Assembly: GCF_039534165.1 (NCBI RefSeq)
Contig: NZ_BAAAUX010000003.1
Span: 186,001 to 250,000, forward strand
Length of the DNA stretch: 64,000 bases
DNA from: Saccharopolyspora_D taberi
GTDB taxonomy: Bacteria; Actinomycetota; Actinomycetes; Mycobacteriales; Pseudonocardiaceae
Reading direction: 5' to 3'
Both the position numbers and the translations under genes were made by a program. The notes beneath the pieces are model-generated. The model made no database searches. It was not told the DNA's origin and was given only the letters and a program-made list of their open reading frames with translations. Positions 23,921 to 31,861 of the stretch are shown here, in pieces (the first letter of the stretch is position 1; the number at the start of each line of letters is the position of its first letter).

Positions 23921-24952
23921 CTAGGCCCGGAAGAGCGTGGCGCTCCAGCGGCCGACGGAGATCCCGCACAGCGCCACCACGTCGCCGGGCTTGACGACGC
24001 CGGTTTCGAGCTGGTGGCCGAACGAGATCAGCTGGTCCGCGGCGCCCATGTGCCCGTGGTCCGGTGCGATGGCGGCGTTGGTCCGCTCCGGCGGGACCCC
24101 GAGCGGTTCGGCGACCGCGGCGACGCTGGCCGCGCTGTCGTTGATGTAGATGACGTGGTCGATGTCTTCTCTGGTGATGCCGACCCGGTCGCAGGCCCGC
24201 CCGATCACGTCCGAGAGCCCGTCGTAGCGGTTCTGCAAGTACCTTTCGAGCGCCTGGTAGTCGTCGCCGAACTGCCTGCGCAGCGAGTCGTGCCCGCCGG
24301 GCGCGGTCCGGCTCGACCAGCCTTGCGGTGGCACCGGGTTCACGGCGCCGCCGTAGTCCACGCGCAGCATGTCGGCGTGCTCGGGCTCGGTGAAGTGCTC
24401 GGTGGTCAGCCACTTGTTGGCGGTGTGGTCGCGTTCCAGGACCACGGCCACGGCCGCGTCGCTGAGCACCGCCGCCACGGTGTTCATCCGGTTGCGGTGG
24501 AACTCGCTGACGCGGCTCACCGCGACGAACAGCGCCGTGCGGATCTCCGGCTGCATGGTCATCGCGGCGGCCACGTAGTAGAGACCGTGGACCCCGGCGC
24601 TGCATCCCTCGCTGAGCAGGAGGGTCTGCGTGCGTTCGATCTTGAGCTCGCGGGCGAGTGCGACGGCGCTGTCCCAGTAGGTGTACTCCGGCGTGTCGGA
24701 GCAGACCAGGACGAGCAGGTCGACCGCGTCCGCCCCGATCCCGCGGCTGTTCAGCGCCTGGTTCGCCGCGTCCCTGGCCAGGTGCGTCGCGTGGACGTCG
24801 TCGGCCGCGCGGTGGTAGGTCCGGAAACCCCAGTTGAGCACCCGCTCGGGGTTGTCGACGTACTGGCCTGCGGTTGCCGCGACGTCCTGGTCCTCGCCGA
24901 AGGCGTGGCCGAACGCGGAGATCCCGAAGTTGGCGAGTGGGCTCACGTTCAA
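23921..24952 (-). CDS. KSIII-like (FabH fold) enzyme, acyltransferase-type active site
   Basis: A 343-residue thiolase-fold protein related to ketosynthase III. The nucleophile Cys117 is in LLSEGCSAGVHGLY. Where FabH has Asn in GNTSAA this protein has His301 (DHGHMGAADQ), and the FabH HQAN histidine region reads YINDSAAS, giving a Cys-His-Asp set. This is the arrangement of KSIII relatives that transfer acyl groups to hydroxyl or amino groups rather than form C-C bonds, such as CerJ. The start is TTG 24952 with CAGGAG at good distance. The gene directly follows a PCP and a threonine-type A domain, so the simplest inference is transfer of a carrier-bound aminoacyl unit to the cluster product. 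Confidence 0.85.
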   Translation of the reverse strand: MNVSPLANFGISAFGHAFGEDQDVAATAGQYVDNPERVLNWGFRTYHRAADDVHATHLARDAANQALNSRGIGADAVDLLVLVCSDTPEYTYWDSAVALARELKIERTQTLLLSEGCSAGVHGLYYVAAAMTMQPEIRTALFVAVSRVSEFHRNRMNTVAAVLSDAAVAVVLERDHTANKWLTTEHFTEPEHADMLRVDYGGAVNPVPPQGWSSRTAPGGHDSLRRQFGDDYQALERYLQNRYDGLSDVIGRACDRVGITREDIDHVIYINDSAASVAAVAEPLGVPPERTNAAIAPDHGHMGAADQLISFGHQLETGVVKPGDVVALCGISVGRWSATLFRA

Positions 24953-24964
24953 CGCTCCTGTCCG

Positions 24965-25207
24965 TTACCGGGCCGCCACGCGGGAGGCCAGTTCCTCGGC
25001 CGCGGCGGCCAGGTCGGACTCGAAGAGCACCATGAGGTTGTACTCCGCCCCCAGGCGTTCTTTGGCGTAGCGGTTCATCCGCAGCGCGAGGATCGAGTGA
25101 CCGCCCAGGTCGATGAAGTTGTCCTGCGGGGTCACGTCCGAGTCGTCGAGCAGCTGGGCCGCCCACTCGACGGTCAGCTGTTCGATCGCGGCCTTGTCCT
25201 GGCTCAT
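24965..25207 (-). CDS. Free-standing peptidyl carrier protein
   Basis: An 80-residue carrier protein with the phosphopantetheine serine in FIDLGGHSILALRM. The ATG at 25207 overlaps the A-domain stop (ATGA), so carrier and adenylation enzyme are made together. It is the likely acceptor of the amino acid activated by the upstream A domain and the likely donor to the KSIII-like enzyme encoded next. The sequence is a typical NRPS carrier rather than a fatty-acid ACP. Confidence 0.93.
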   Translation of the reverse strand: MSQDKAAIEQLTVEWAAQLLDDSDVTPQDNFIDLGGHSILALRMNRYAKERLGAEYNLMVLFESDLAAAAEELASRVAAR

Positions 25208-26781
25208 GTCGACGAGTCCTTCCTTTCCTTCCAGATCCGGGAGACTTCGGCCCGGTCGACCTTCCCGTTGACGGTGCGCGGGAGATCGGCGAGCAGGCTG
25301 TAGGCGGCCGGCCGCATGTAGGCGGGCAGCAGGTTCGAGAGGTGGGCCCGCAAGGCGCGGGTCGGCACCGGGGTTTCGGGGTCCTTCGCGGTGAACGCGC
25401 ACACGAGCCGGTGGTCGTCCGCGTCGTACTCGTGCACCCACACGACGGCGTCCACGACCAGCTCGTGCGACCGGACCGCCGACTCGACGTCGCTGAGCTC
25501 GATGCGGTAGCCGCGGATCTTGACCTGGCGGTCCTCCCGCCCGTGGTAGCGCAGGGCGCCGTCCGCGCGCCTGCTGACGACGTCGCCGGAGCGGTAGTAG
25601 CGGCGCGGTTCGCCGTCCGGCCCGCGCATGGTGCGGAACCGCTCCGCGGTGAGCTCGGGCAGGTTGAGGTAGCCCTCGCCCACCTGCGGACCGGCCAGCC
25701 AGAGCACCCCGTGCTCGTCGGGCCCGGCGTCCCGGCCTTCCGGCGTGAGCACGCGGTGGGCGAAGCCCGGCAGCGGCGGTCCGATGACCGACTCGCCGCC
25801 CGCGATGTCACCGGGGGTCAGCACGTGGTGCGTGGCGTGCACGGTGGTCTCGGTGATCCCGTACATGTTGACCAGTGCGGGCCGGTCCAGCCCGTGGCGC
25901 TCGGCCCACGGGCGCAGCGCCTCGGGCGCCAGCCGCTCGCCGCCGAAGACGACGTAGCGCAGCGCGGGGAGTTCCGTCCCGGTCCGGTCGGCGGCGGCCG
26001 ACAGGGCGGCGAACGCGGTGGGCGTCTGGTTCAGCACCGAGATGGCGTGGTGCCGGATCGCCGCCACGCATGTTTCGGGGGAGCGGGCGACTCCGTCGGC
26101 GAGCACGACCAGCCGTCCGCCGGTCGACAGCGCTCCCCAGATCTCCCAGACCGAGAAGTCGAACGCGACGGAGTGGAAGAGCAGCCACCGGTCGTCGGCG
26201 GAGAACGCGAACAGCCCGGCGGTGGCCGACAGCAGGCTCAGCACCGCGCTGTGCCGGACGGGAACTCCCTTCGGACGACCCGTGGTACCCGAGGTGTAGA
26301 TGATGTACGCGGTGTCCTCGGGCCGCGCGATTTCGGGCCCCGGGCTCGCCGGCTCGGCCTCCCGCAGGCGCGTGATCTCCTCGGCCGCGATCGCGGGCAC
26401 GCTCGCGTCGGTCGTGCCGATCAACGCGGCGGCACCGCTGTCCTGAAGGATGAACTCGTTGCGGACGTCGGCATTTCGCACGTCCAGCGGCACGTACGAA
26501 CAACCCGCGCGCAGAACGGCGAGGATCGCCACGATCACCTCTGCCCCGGGCGACAACCGGATGGCGACCCGGTCACCCGCTCGCACGCCGCGTTCCCGCA
26601 GCAGCTCGGACACTGCCGCGGACCAGCTGTCCAGCTGCCGGTACGGCACTTCTTCGCCGTCGGCGACCAGGGCGATCCGGTCGCCGTGCAGCGACGCGCT
26701 TCGGGCGAACGCCGCCGCGAGCGAGCGAACGCCCGCGGCCGGCTCCGCGTCGCGCACTTCGGGTGGAGGACTTGTCGGCAT
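25204..26781 (-). CDS. Free-standing NRPS adenylation domain, threonine-type code
   Basis: A 525-residue amino-acid-activating enzyme. All core motifs are present: YTSGTTGRPKGV (A3) at 162-173, FDFSVWE (A4), NMYGITETTVHAT (A5), YRSGDVVSRRADGALRYHGREDRQVKIRG (A7-A8, abridged by reading), and NGKVDR (A10, catalytic Lys kept). Reading the specificity pocket by alignment gives Asp208, Phe209, Trp212, Asn251, Val278, Gly280, Met306, Val314, His315, that is DFWNVGMVH. The established threonine code is DFWNIGMVH. It should load L-threonine, or a close analogue, onto the carrier protein encoded next. There is no condensation domain in the operon. The start is ATG 26781. Confidence 0.93.
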   Translation of the reverse strand: MPTSPPPEVRDAEPAAGVRSLAAAFARSASLHGDRIALVADGEEVPYRQLDSWSAAVSELLRERGVRAGDRVAIRLSPGAEVIVAILAVLRAGCSYVPLDVRNADVRNEFILQDSGAAALIGTTDASVPAIAAEEITRLREAEPASPGPEIARPEDTAYIIYTSGTTGRPKGVPVRHSAVLSLLSATAGLFAFSADDRWLLFHSVAFDFSVWEIWGALSTGGRLVVLADGVARSPETCVAAIRHHAISVLNQTPTAFAALSAAADRTGTELPALRYVVFGGERLAPEALRPWAERHGLDRPALVNMYGITETTVHATHHVLTPGDIAGGESVIGPPLPGFAHRVLTPEGRDAGPDEHGVLWLAGPQVGEGYLNLPELTAERFRTMRGPDGEPRRYYRSGDVVSRRADGALRYHGREDRQVKIRGYRIELSDVESAVRSHELVVDAVVWVHEYDADDHRLVCAFTAKDPETPVPTRALRAHLSNLLPAYMRPAAYSLLADLPRTVNGKVDRAEVSRIWKERKDSST

Positions 26782-26811
26782 GGTGCGGTTCCGCCTTCCA
26801 GTTCGGGCCGA

Positions 26812-27468
26812 TCACGGCTGGAGCCGGGACCACTGCCACGCGGCGCCGTCCCGCTCGTAGCGGAGCCGCTGGTGCAGCCGGTCCGGACGGGAGTTCCAGA
26901 ACTCGACCTCGGCGGGGTCGAGCAGGTAGCCGGCGAACCGCTCGGGGCGGGGGAGCGGGCCCGCGAGGCGGCGCGCCTCGGCGCGCAGCCGCGCCACGTC
27001 CCGCACCGGCTCGCTCTGCCGGGACGCCGAGGTCATGGCGTGCAGCGCGACCGGGCGCGCGTCCCACAGCGCGTCGCACTCGGCGTCGTCGAGCCGCCGC
27101 ACCGGACCGGAGACGATCAGCTGTTGCGACGTTTCACGCCAGTAGAGGTTCCCGGACGCCCAGGCGTTCTCCGAGAGGTCGCGCGCCTTCCTGCTGCTCG
27201 TGTGGGTGGTGAAGAGCAGTCCGCGCGCGGACAGCTCGATGGCGGTGACGATGCGGTTGGACACCCGCCCGCGCCCGTCTGCGGTGGCGAGGGCGATCGA
27301 ACGCGGTTCCCGCACGCCGTGGTCCGCCGCGCTTTCGAGCCACCGCCGGGCGAGGTCGAGCGGATCCGCGGGAGGCGAGTCGTACTCGGGGAACCCGGCC
27401 TCGACCGTCCCGGTCAGCGACTCGTAGCGGCTGCTCCGCTCGAAGTCCAGGTCGTCGGACGTCTGCAA
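26812..27468 (-). CDS. phzG: PhzG-like FMN-dependent oxidase (PNPOx family)
   Basis: A 218-residue protein of the pyridoxamine-5'-phosphate-oxidase family, closest in pattern to PhzG: SRKARDLSENAWASGNLYWRETSQQLIVSG and the C terminus VEFWNSRPDRLHQRLRYER. PhzG oxidises reduced tricyclic intermediates in phenazine biosynthesis. Here PhzF and PhzA/B are not encoded nearby, so the enzyme may act on a different dihydro compound, for example aromatising DHHA or an aldehyde derived from it. The start is TTG at 27466-27468, chosen because GGAGG lies 7 bases before it and no ATG or GTG is suitable. The gene follows phzE after 19 bases. Confidence 0.85.
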   Translation of the reverse strand: MQTSDDLDFERSSRYESLTGTVEAGFPEYDSPPADPLDLARRWLESAADHGVREPRSIALATADGRGRVSNRIVTAIELSARGLLFTTHTSSRKARDLSENAWASGNLYWRETSQQLIVSGPVRRLDDAECDALWDARPVALHAMTSASRQSEPVRDVARLRAEARRLAGPLPRPERFAGYLLDPAEVEFWNSRPDRLHQRLRYERDGAAWQWSRLQP

Positions 27469-27487
27469 GGAACTACCTCCGTGGGGT

Positions 27488-29353
27488 TCAGCGGCCCAGC
27501 GCGTGGCGGATCGCGGTGGCCGTGATGCGCGGGCCGTTGACGGTGAGCACCGATTCGGCGTGGAACTGCATGGCCGCGAAGTGCCGGCCGCGCAGGGCGT
27601 GCACCTCGTGGTCGTCGGGGTTCCGGCTGATCTCCACGAGCCCGGCGTCGTCGAGGTGCAGCTTGTCCTCGGCACTGCGGGCGACGTAGGTGTTGTAGAA
27701 GCCGACCGCTTCCCGGTCGCCGTAGAGGTCGATCTCGTGCTGCACGCCCTGGTTCGGCGTCTCCCGGCGGCCCAGCTCCAGACCGAGGCGGAGGCTGAGC
27801 ACCTGGTGGCTCAGGCAGACGGCCACGAACGGCCGCCGCTCGGCGAGCAGGGTCTCCACCCGCGCGTGCAGGTGCGCGATGCGCGGGTCCTGGCGGTTGC
27901 GCGGATCGCCCGGCCCCGGCCCCAGGAAGACCAGGTCGTGGCCGTCGAACGCGTAGGACTCGTCGAAGCGCCGGACGTCGATGTCCAGCCCCAGCGCGGC
28001 GATCTGCTGGGCGATCATCGAGGTGAAGGTGTCCTCGGCGTCGACCACCAGCGCCCGCAGACCGGCCAGGTCGGGCCGGCGCTGACCGCGGGATCCGGTG
28101 TCGCGCAACCAGAACTCGGCGAGCCGCGAGTTTCGGGCTTCGAGCGCGGCGCGCACCTCGGAGTGGTCGCCGATGCGCCCGTCGGACTCCTGGCCGAACG
28201 CGGCCAACAGGCCGGCGGCCTTCGCCCGCGTCTCGCCGACCTCGGAGTACGGGTCGGAATGGCGCACCAGCGTCGCCCCGACGTCGATGCGCAGCCTGCC
28301 TTCCCGGCTGATGTCGGCGGTCCGGATCAGCAGCGAGGAGTCGAGGGTGCGCTGCCCGCGCGCGTCGCGCCCGATCAGCGCCGCGATCCCGCTGTAGTAG
28401 CCGCGCCCGCCCGGCTCGTGGTCGGCGATCACCCGCGTCGCGTTCTCCAGCGGGCTGCCCACCACGGTGGGCGCGAACATGGTCTCGCGCAGGATCTCCC
28501 GCACGTCCAGGTCGGTGCGGCCCTCGATGAAGTACTCGGTGTGCGCGACGCGGGACATCTCCTTGAGGTGCGGCCCGAGCACGCGGCCCCCGGCGGGGCA
28601 GATCCGCGACATCATCTTGAGCTCCTCGTCGACGACCATGTAGAGCTCGTCGGTTTCCTTGGTGTCGGCGAGGAACTCCGTGACGCCGCGCAGCGTCGGA
28701 CCGCCCGGCGGGTAGGTGTAGGTGCCGCTGATGGGGTTCATCACCGCGGTCCCGGAGTCGAGCGTGACGTGCCGCTCCGGGGTCGCGCCGACGAGCGTGC
28801 GGGTGCCGGTGTGGATGACGAACGTCCAGTGCGCGTTGGCCTCCCGAGCCAGCAGGGCCCGGAAGACCGACAGCGCGGTCCGCGGCGAGTAGTCGCTGAT
28901 CTCGGCCAGGAACGACCGCTTGATGACGAAGTTCGAGCCCGCACCGGACCCGATCTCGTCGGTGATGATCCCGCGGACGAGCTCGGCGTACTCGTCGTCC
29001 GACGTGTCGAAGTGCCCGCCGGTCAACGCGACCGGCTCCACCGGGATCCGGGCGCGCACGACGTCCAGCGGCACGCTCGACTGCTCGGTGATGCTCATCG
29101 CGACCAGCGGGGTTCCGTCGTCCGGTGCGGAGAACCCGCGTTCGGCGAGCTGCCGGTACGGAACCAGCAGCAGGAGGTCGTGGCCCGGATGCTCCGGGCG
29201 CAGCGGTGCGTCGGCGAGCGCGTCGAGCGTGGACACCTGTCCGAACAGGACGTCCACGGTGTCGGCCGCACCCGACCCGGGCCGGTGCAGGACGGCGAAG
29301 GCCGGCGGGTCCCCCTCGGACAGCAGTTCTTCGAGCGGGTCTTCCCGGCTCAT
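27488..29353 (-). CDS. phzE: 2-amino-2-desoxyisochorismate synthase, PhzE-like
   Basis: A 621-residue fusion of an anthranilate-synthase-like chorismate-binding domain (residues about 1-410) and a class I glutamine amidotransferase (about 435-620). It should convert chorismate and glutamine-derived ammonia to ADIC. The synthase part has VGATPERHVTL, NPISGTY and the C-terminal GRGYYSGIAALIG. The amidotransferase triad is Cys in VAVCLSHQVLSL and His/Glu in MQFHAESVL; CLSHQ is the PhzE form. The ATG at 29353 overlaps the phzD stop and has GGAGGAGG upstream, so the two proteins are made together. No separate pabB/trpE is needed. The neighbour phzD gives the next step. Confidence 0.94.
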   Translation of the reverse strand: MSREDPLEELLSEGDPPAFAVLHRPGSGAADTVDVLFGQVSTLDALADAPLRPEHPGHDLLLLVPYRQLAERGFSAPDDGTPLVAMSITEQSSVPLDVVRARIPVEPVALTGGHFDTSDDEYAELVRGIITDEIGSGAGSNFVIKRSFLAEISDYSPRTALSVFRALLAREANAHWTFVIHTGTRTLVGATPERHVTLDSGTAVMNPISGTYTYPPGGPTLRGVTEFLADTKETDELYMVVDEELKMMSRICPAGGRVLGPHLKEMSRVAHTEYFIEGRTDLDVREILRETMFAPTVVGSPLENATRVIADHEPGGRGYYSGIAALIGRDARGQRTLDSSLLIRTADISREGRLRIDVGATLVRHSDPYSEVGETRAKAAGLLAAFGQESDGRIGDHSEVRAALEARNSRLAEFWLRDTGSRGQRRPDLAGLRALVVDAEDTFTSMIAQQIAALGLDIDVRRFDESYAFDGHDLVFLGPGPGDPRNRQDPRIAHLHARVETLLAERRPFVAVCLSHQVLSLRLGLELGRRETPNQGVQHEIDLYGDREAVGFYNTYVARSAEDKLHLDDAGLVEISRNPDDHEVHALRGRHFAAMQFHAESVLTVNGPRITATAIRHALGR

Positions 29354-29976
29354 GAGAAGACCTCCTCCTCGGGGAGGACCACCGCGCACCGGCGGGCCGC
29401 GTAGTCCAGGGCGAGCCGGTGATCGGCTTCCGAGAAGTCGCCGAGCGCCCCGGCTGGCAGGAAGGCCTGGACGTCGTGGGTGAACGCGTCCAGCGCGGTG
29501 GCGAGCACGCCGATGTGCGCGTAGACGCCGGTGAGCACGAGCTGGTCCCGGCCCGCGGCGCGCATCCGGTCGAGCAGGTCGGAGCGGAAGAAGGCGCTGT
29601 AGCGCAGCTTCACGAACTCCCAGTCGCCCGGCCGCGGGGCCAGGTCGGGGACGATCCGGCGGTCCTGCTCGCTCCGCCGCATGCCCGGACCCCAGAAGTC
29701 GACCAGCAGCCCCCGCTGCTCGGCGTCCATGTCGCCGGGCTGCGCGGTGTAGGCGACCGGGACCCCGCGCGCGTCGGCGTCGGCCCGCAGCCGGGCGATG
29801 CCGCGCACGAGCCCGTCGCGGAAGGCCGGGGCGAACGGTTCGACGAAGTACTGCTGCATGTCGTGGATCAGCAGGACGGCGCGCGCCGGGTCGGGCCGCC
29901 AGCTCGCGGTGTTGGCGGGCAGGCTCGCCCGGGACGGGAGCGGGTAGTGCGGGATGGTCGGCAGACTTGCCGTCAT
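29350..29976 (-). CDS. phzD: Isochorismatase, PhzD-like
   Basis: A 208-residue isochorismatase-fold hydrolase that splits the vinyl ether of ADIC to give trans-2,3-dihydro-3-hydroxyanthranilate and pyruvate. The catalytic Asp is in LLIHDMQQYF, the Lys in FVKLRYSAFF, and the normal isochorismatase-superfamily cysteine is replaced by alanine in GVYAHIGVLATALDAF, exactly as in PhzD. The segments AYTAQPGDMDAEQRGLLVDFWGPGM also match PhzD. The ATG at 29976 gives the family length; the longer frame upstream runs into the promoter. It is the first gene of a leftward operon that continues to 18217 and has a StrR-type repeat about 210 bases upstream. Confidence 0.95.
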   Translation of the reverse strand: MTASLPTIPHYPLPSRASLPANTASWRPDPARAVLLIHDMQQYFVEPFAPAFRDGLVRGIARLRADADARGVPVAYTAQPGDMDAEQRGLLVDFWGPGMRRSEQDRRIVPDLAPRPGDWEFVKLRYSAFFRSDLLDRMRAAGRDQLVLTGVYAHIGVLATALDAFTHDVQAFLPAGALGDFSEADHRLALDYAARRCAVVLPEEEVFS

Positions 29977-30319
29977 TTGCGGGCTCAACCTTTCGATGCC
30001 GGTAACGTGCGGTGTCCTCGGGCAGGCCGTGTTCGCACTCCGCGCGGGTTGTCGCACGAGTGCTCGGATCGTCTCCGGACTCTGGGAATTCCGGCGTTTA
30101 CGGTCGTTTCCGGAACGCGCCGCGAACGGGTGCCCCATTTAGCCCGAAGACCGGCCGGGCTGTCCAATGGACGTCAAATGGAAGGTGTCCAAGCGGGTGC
30201 GTTCTCCGTTTGGACGGGAGTTCCCCGGGCGGATCGGTTACGACCGGTGGAACCGGCTGTTTACTCTTCTCGACCACCGGCGAACTCTTCCTTTCCGGAG
30301 ACTTAATCCCCGGTGCCGG
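29977..30319. promoter_or_regulatory. Promoter region of the phzD operon (343 bases)
   Basis: No gene is supported here. The stretch holds the promoter of the leftward phzD operon and, at its right end, the 3' side of the glycosyltransferase gene. It contains the operator at 30187-30215 and a short palindrome GTCCAATGGAC at 30162-30172 that repeats the same GTCCAA core. Confidence 0.5.
30187..30215. promoter_or_regulatory. Candidate StrR-type operator upstream of phzD
   Basis: GTCCAAGCG, 11 bases, CGTTTGGAC: a near-perfect inverted repeat (8 of 9 pairs) with the half-site length and spacing of the StrR site. It lies 211-239 bases upstream of the phzD start. Confidence 0.65.
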
Positions 30320-31468
30320 CTACTCGTGAATACGCCCGGCGCCGAGTTCCGCCAGCTCCGGGACGATTGCCGCGGGCGGCGGCATCGCGTCGATTTCCGC
30401 GCGGACTTCCGCCGCGGCGGTCCGCAGCCCGGCGTCGCGCACCACGTGCTCGACCAGCTGCCGGTCGACCCGCGCGAGCTCGGTCGAGACCGCCACGCCC
30501 CGGTCGTGCAGGGCCCGGGCGTTGTCGCCGCGGTCCACGCCGTCCGGCAGGACCAGGTGCGTGACACCGGCGGCCAGCGCGGACATGGCGGTTCCGCCGC
30601 CGCCGTGGTGGATCAGCGCCGTGCAGGTGGGCAGCAGCTCGGACAGCGGCAGCCAGCCGGAGCTGCGGACGTTCGCGGGCAGGTCGCCGAGGCCGTCCGG
30701 GTCGACCTCGCCGAGGGCCAGCACGAACTCGGCGTCGACGTCCCGGAAGGCGTCGAGCAGCACGCGGACCGAGTCCAGCCCGCCGGTCTTGACCGAAACC
30801 GTCCCCAGCGTTACCGCGACGCGCGGGCGGTCCTGGACCGGGGGCCGGCGCAGCCAGTCGGGCAGGACGCAACCGCCGTTGTACGGCACGTACCGCATCG
30901 AGCGGCCGTCCGGCGGGCCGTCGAGCATGCTCGGCGGCGCGACGTCCAGGTTCAGCAGCGCGGGCAGCTCGCCGGACGCGTGCTTGTCGAAGCTCGGCAC
31001 CAGCCGGGCGTGCATCAGCTCCGCCAGCCCGCTGGTCCGCCCGAGCCCGACGCCGACGGACACCGCGGGCACGCCCACCGCCGAGGCGGCGACGAGCGCG
31101 GCGGCGTTCGTCGGCGGTGCGACGACCAGGTCCGGCGCCCACTCGTGCGCGAGCTCCGCGGTCTGGTCGACGACGGTGCTGGTGACCTCGGCGTAGAGGT
31201 CCGCGGACTCGTCCAGCCCGCGCACCTCCCCGCCCGGGCGCCGCAACGCCGCCAGGTCGGGCCTGCGCTGGGCGGCCTCGACGTAGAAGGAGAGCGAGTC
31301 GCGACCGGGTGCGAGGTCGACGACCGGCAGCCCCGCCTCGCTGACGGCCAGGCCGTCGCCGGTGGTCGCCACCAGGACCTCGTGGCCCGTGGTCCGGAAC
31401 GCCCAGGCGAGCGGCACCACCGGGAAAGCCTGTCCCACGCCGGTAAAGGGCAGAAATAGAGCGCGCAT
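30320..31468 (-). CDS. GT1-family glycosyltransferase (EryCIII/DesVII-like)
   Basis: A 382-residue GT-B glycosyltransferase of the antibiotic type. It starts MRALFLPFTGVGQAFPVVPLAWAF, the usual acceptor-domain opening with PLAWA, and the C-terminal donor motif is LIHHGGGGTAMSALAAGVTHLVLPDGVDRGDNA. The donor is expected to be an NDP-sugar, and RfbA at the left end of the cluster could begin its synthesis; the other sugar genes are not in the window. The ATG at 31468 is leftward and shares its promoter region with the strR-like gene. The product is therefore probably a glycoside, if the gene belongs to the pathway. Confidence 0.92.
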   Translation of the reverse strand: MRALFLPFTGVGQAFPVVPLAWAFRTTGHEVLVATTGDGLAVSEAGLPVVDLAPGRDSLSFYVEAAQRRPDLAALRRPGGEVRGLDESADLYAEVTSTVVDQTAELAHEWAPDLVVAPPTNAAALVAASAVGVPAVSVGVGLGRTSGLAELMHARLVPSFDKHASGELPALLNLDVAPPSMLDGPPDGRSMRYVPYNGGCVLPDWLRRPPVQDRPRVAVTLGTVSVKTGGLDSVRVLLDAFRDVDAEFVLALGEVDPDGLGDLPANVRSSGWLPLSELLPTCTALIHHGGGGTAMSALAAGVTHLVLPDGVDRGDNARALHDRGVAVSTELARVDRQLVEHVVRDAGLRTAAAEVRAEIDAMPPPAAIVPELAELGAGRIHE

Positions 31469-31861
31469 TCATTCCTCGTCATGTGAATCCAGTCGGCCGG
31501 TGCGGTTCGGAAGATCTTGACCAAGGCCGAAATGTGATCGCCGGGTCAAGTGGACCGGTCTGATTGGCCCGTACTTCTACAGCGCGGTCGGAAAGGGTGT
31601 CGAGCACTACGACTGGACGGCTTCTCGTGCTGCGCCGATCGGAGTAGGGGATGCGTTGTCCAACCGGTGCCTGGCGATACTTGGACACGGTTGACGGGCT
31701 TGACCTTTTAACCGCCCGCGGGTCCGGCGTTTGAGGGCTCCCGATGACTGTTGCAACAGGGTGTGCGTGACTGTATCGTGATCACCGGAAAGGGGGTTAC
31801 CTGCGAGGATTGCGCGGTTTCCGGGTCTTTCTGTCCAGAATCAACGGGGGAAACATCGACG
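31469..31861. promoter_or_regulatory. Divergent promoter region of the glycosyltransferase and strR-like genes (393 bases)
   Basis: No gene is supported in this stretch. It is lower in GC than its surroundings near 31690-31860, and it carries a StrR-type inverted repeat at 31658-31686, about 175 bases before the regulator start. Confidence 0.5.
31658..31686. promoter_or_regulatory. Candidate StrR-type operator between glycosyltransferase and strR-like genes
   Basis: GTCCAACCG, 11 bases, TACTTGGAC. The inner-edge bases match less well than in the other sites, but the GTCCAA/TTGGAC arms and the spacing are identical. Its place before the regulator gene suggests autoregulation. Confidence 0.58.
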
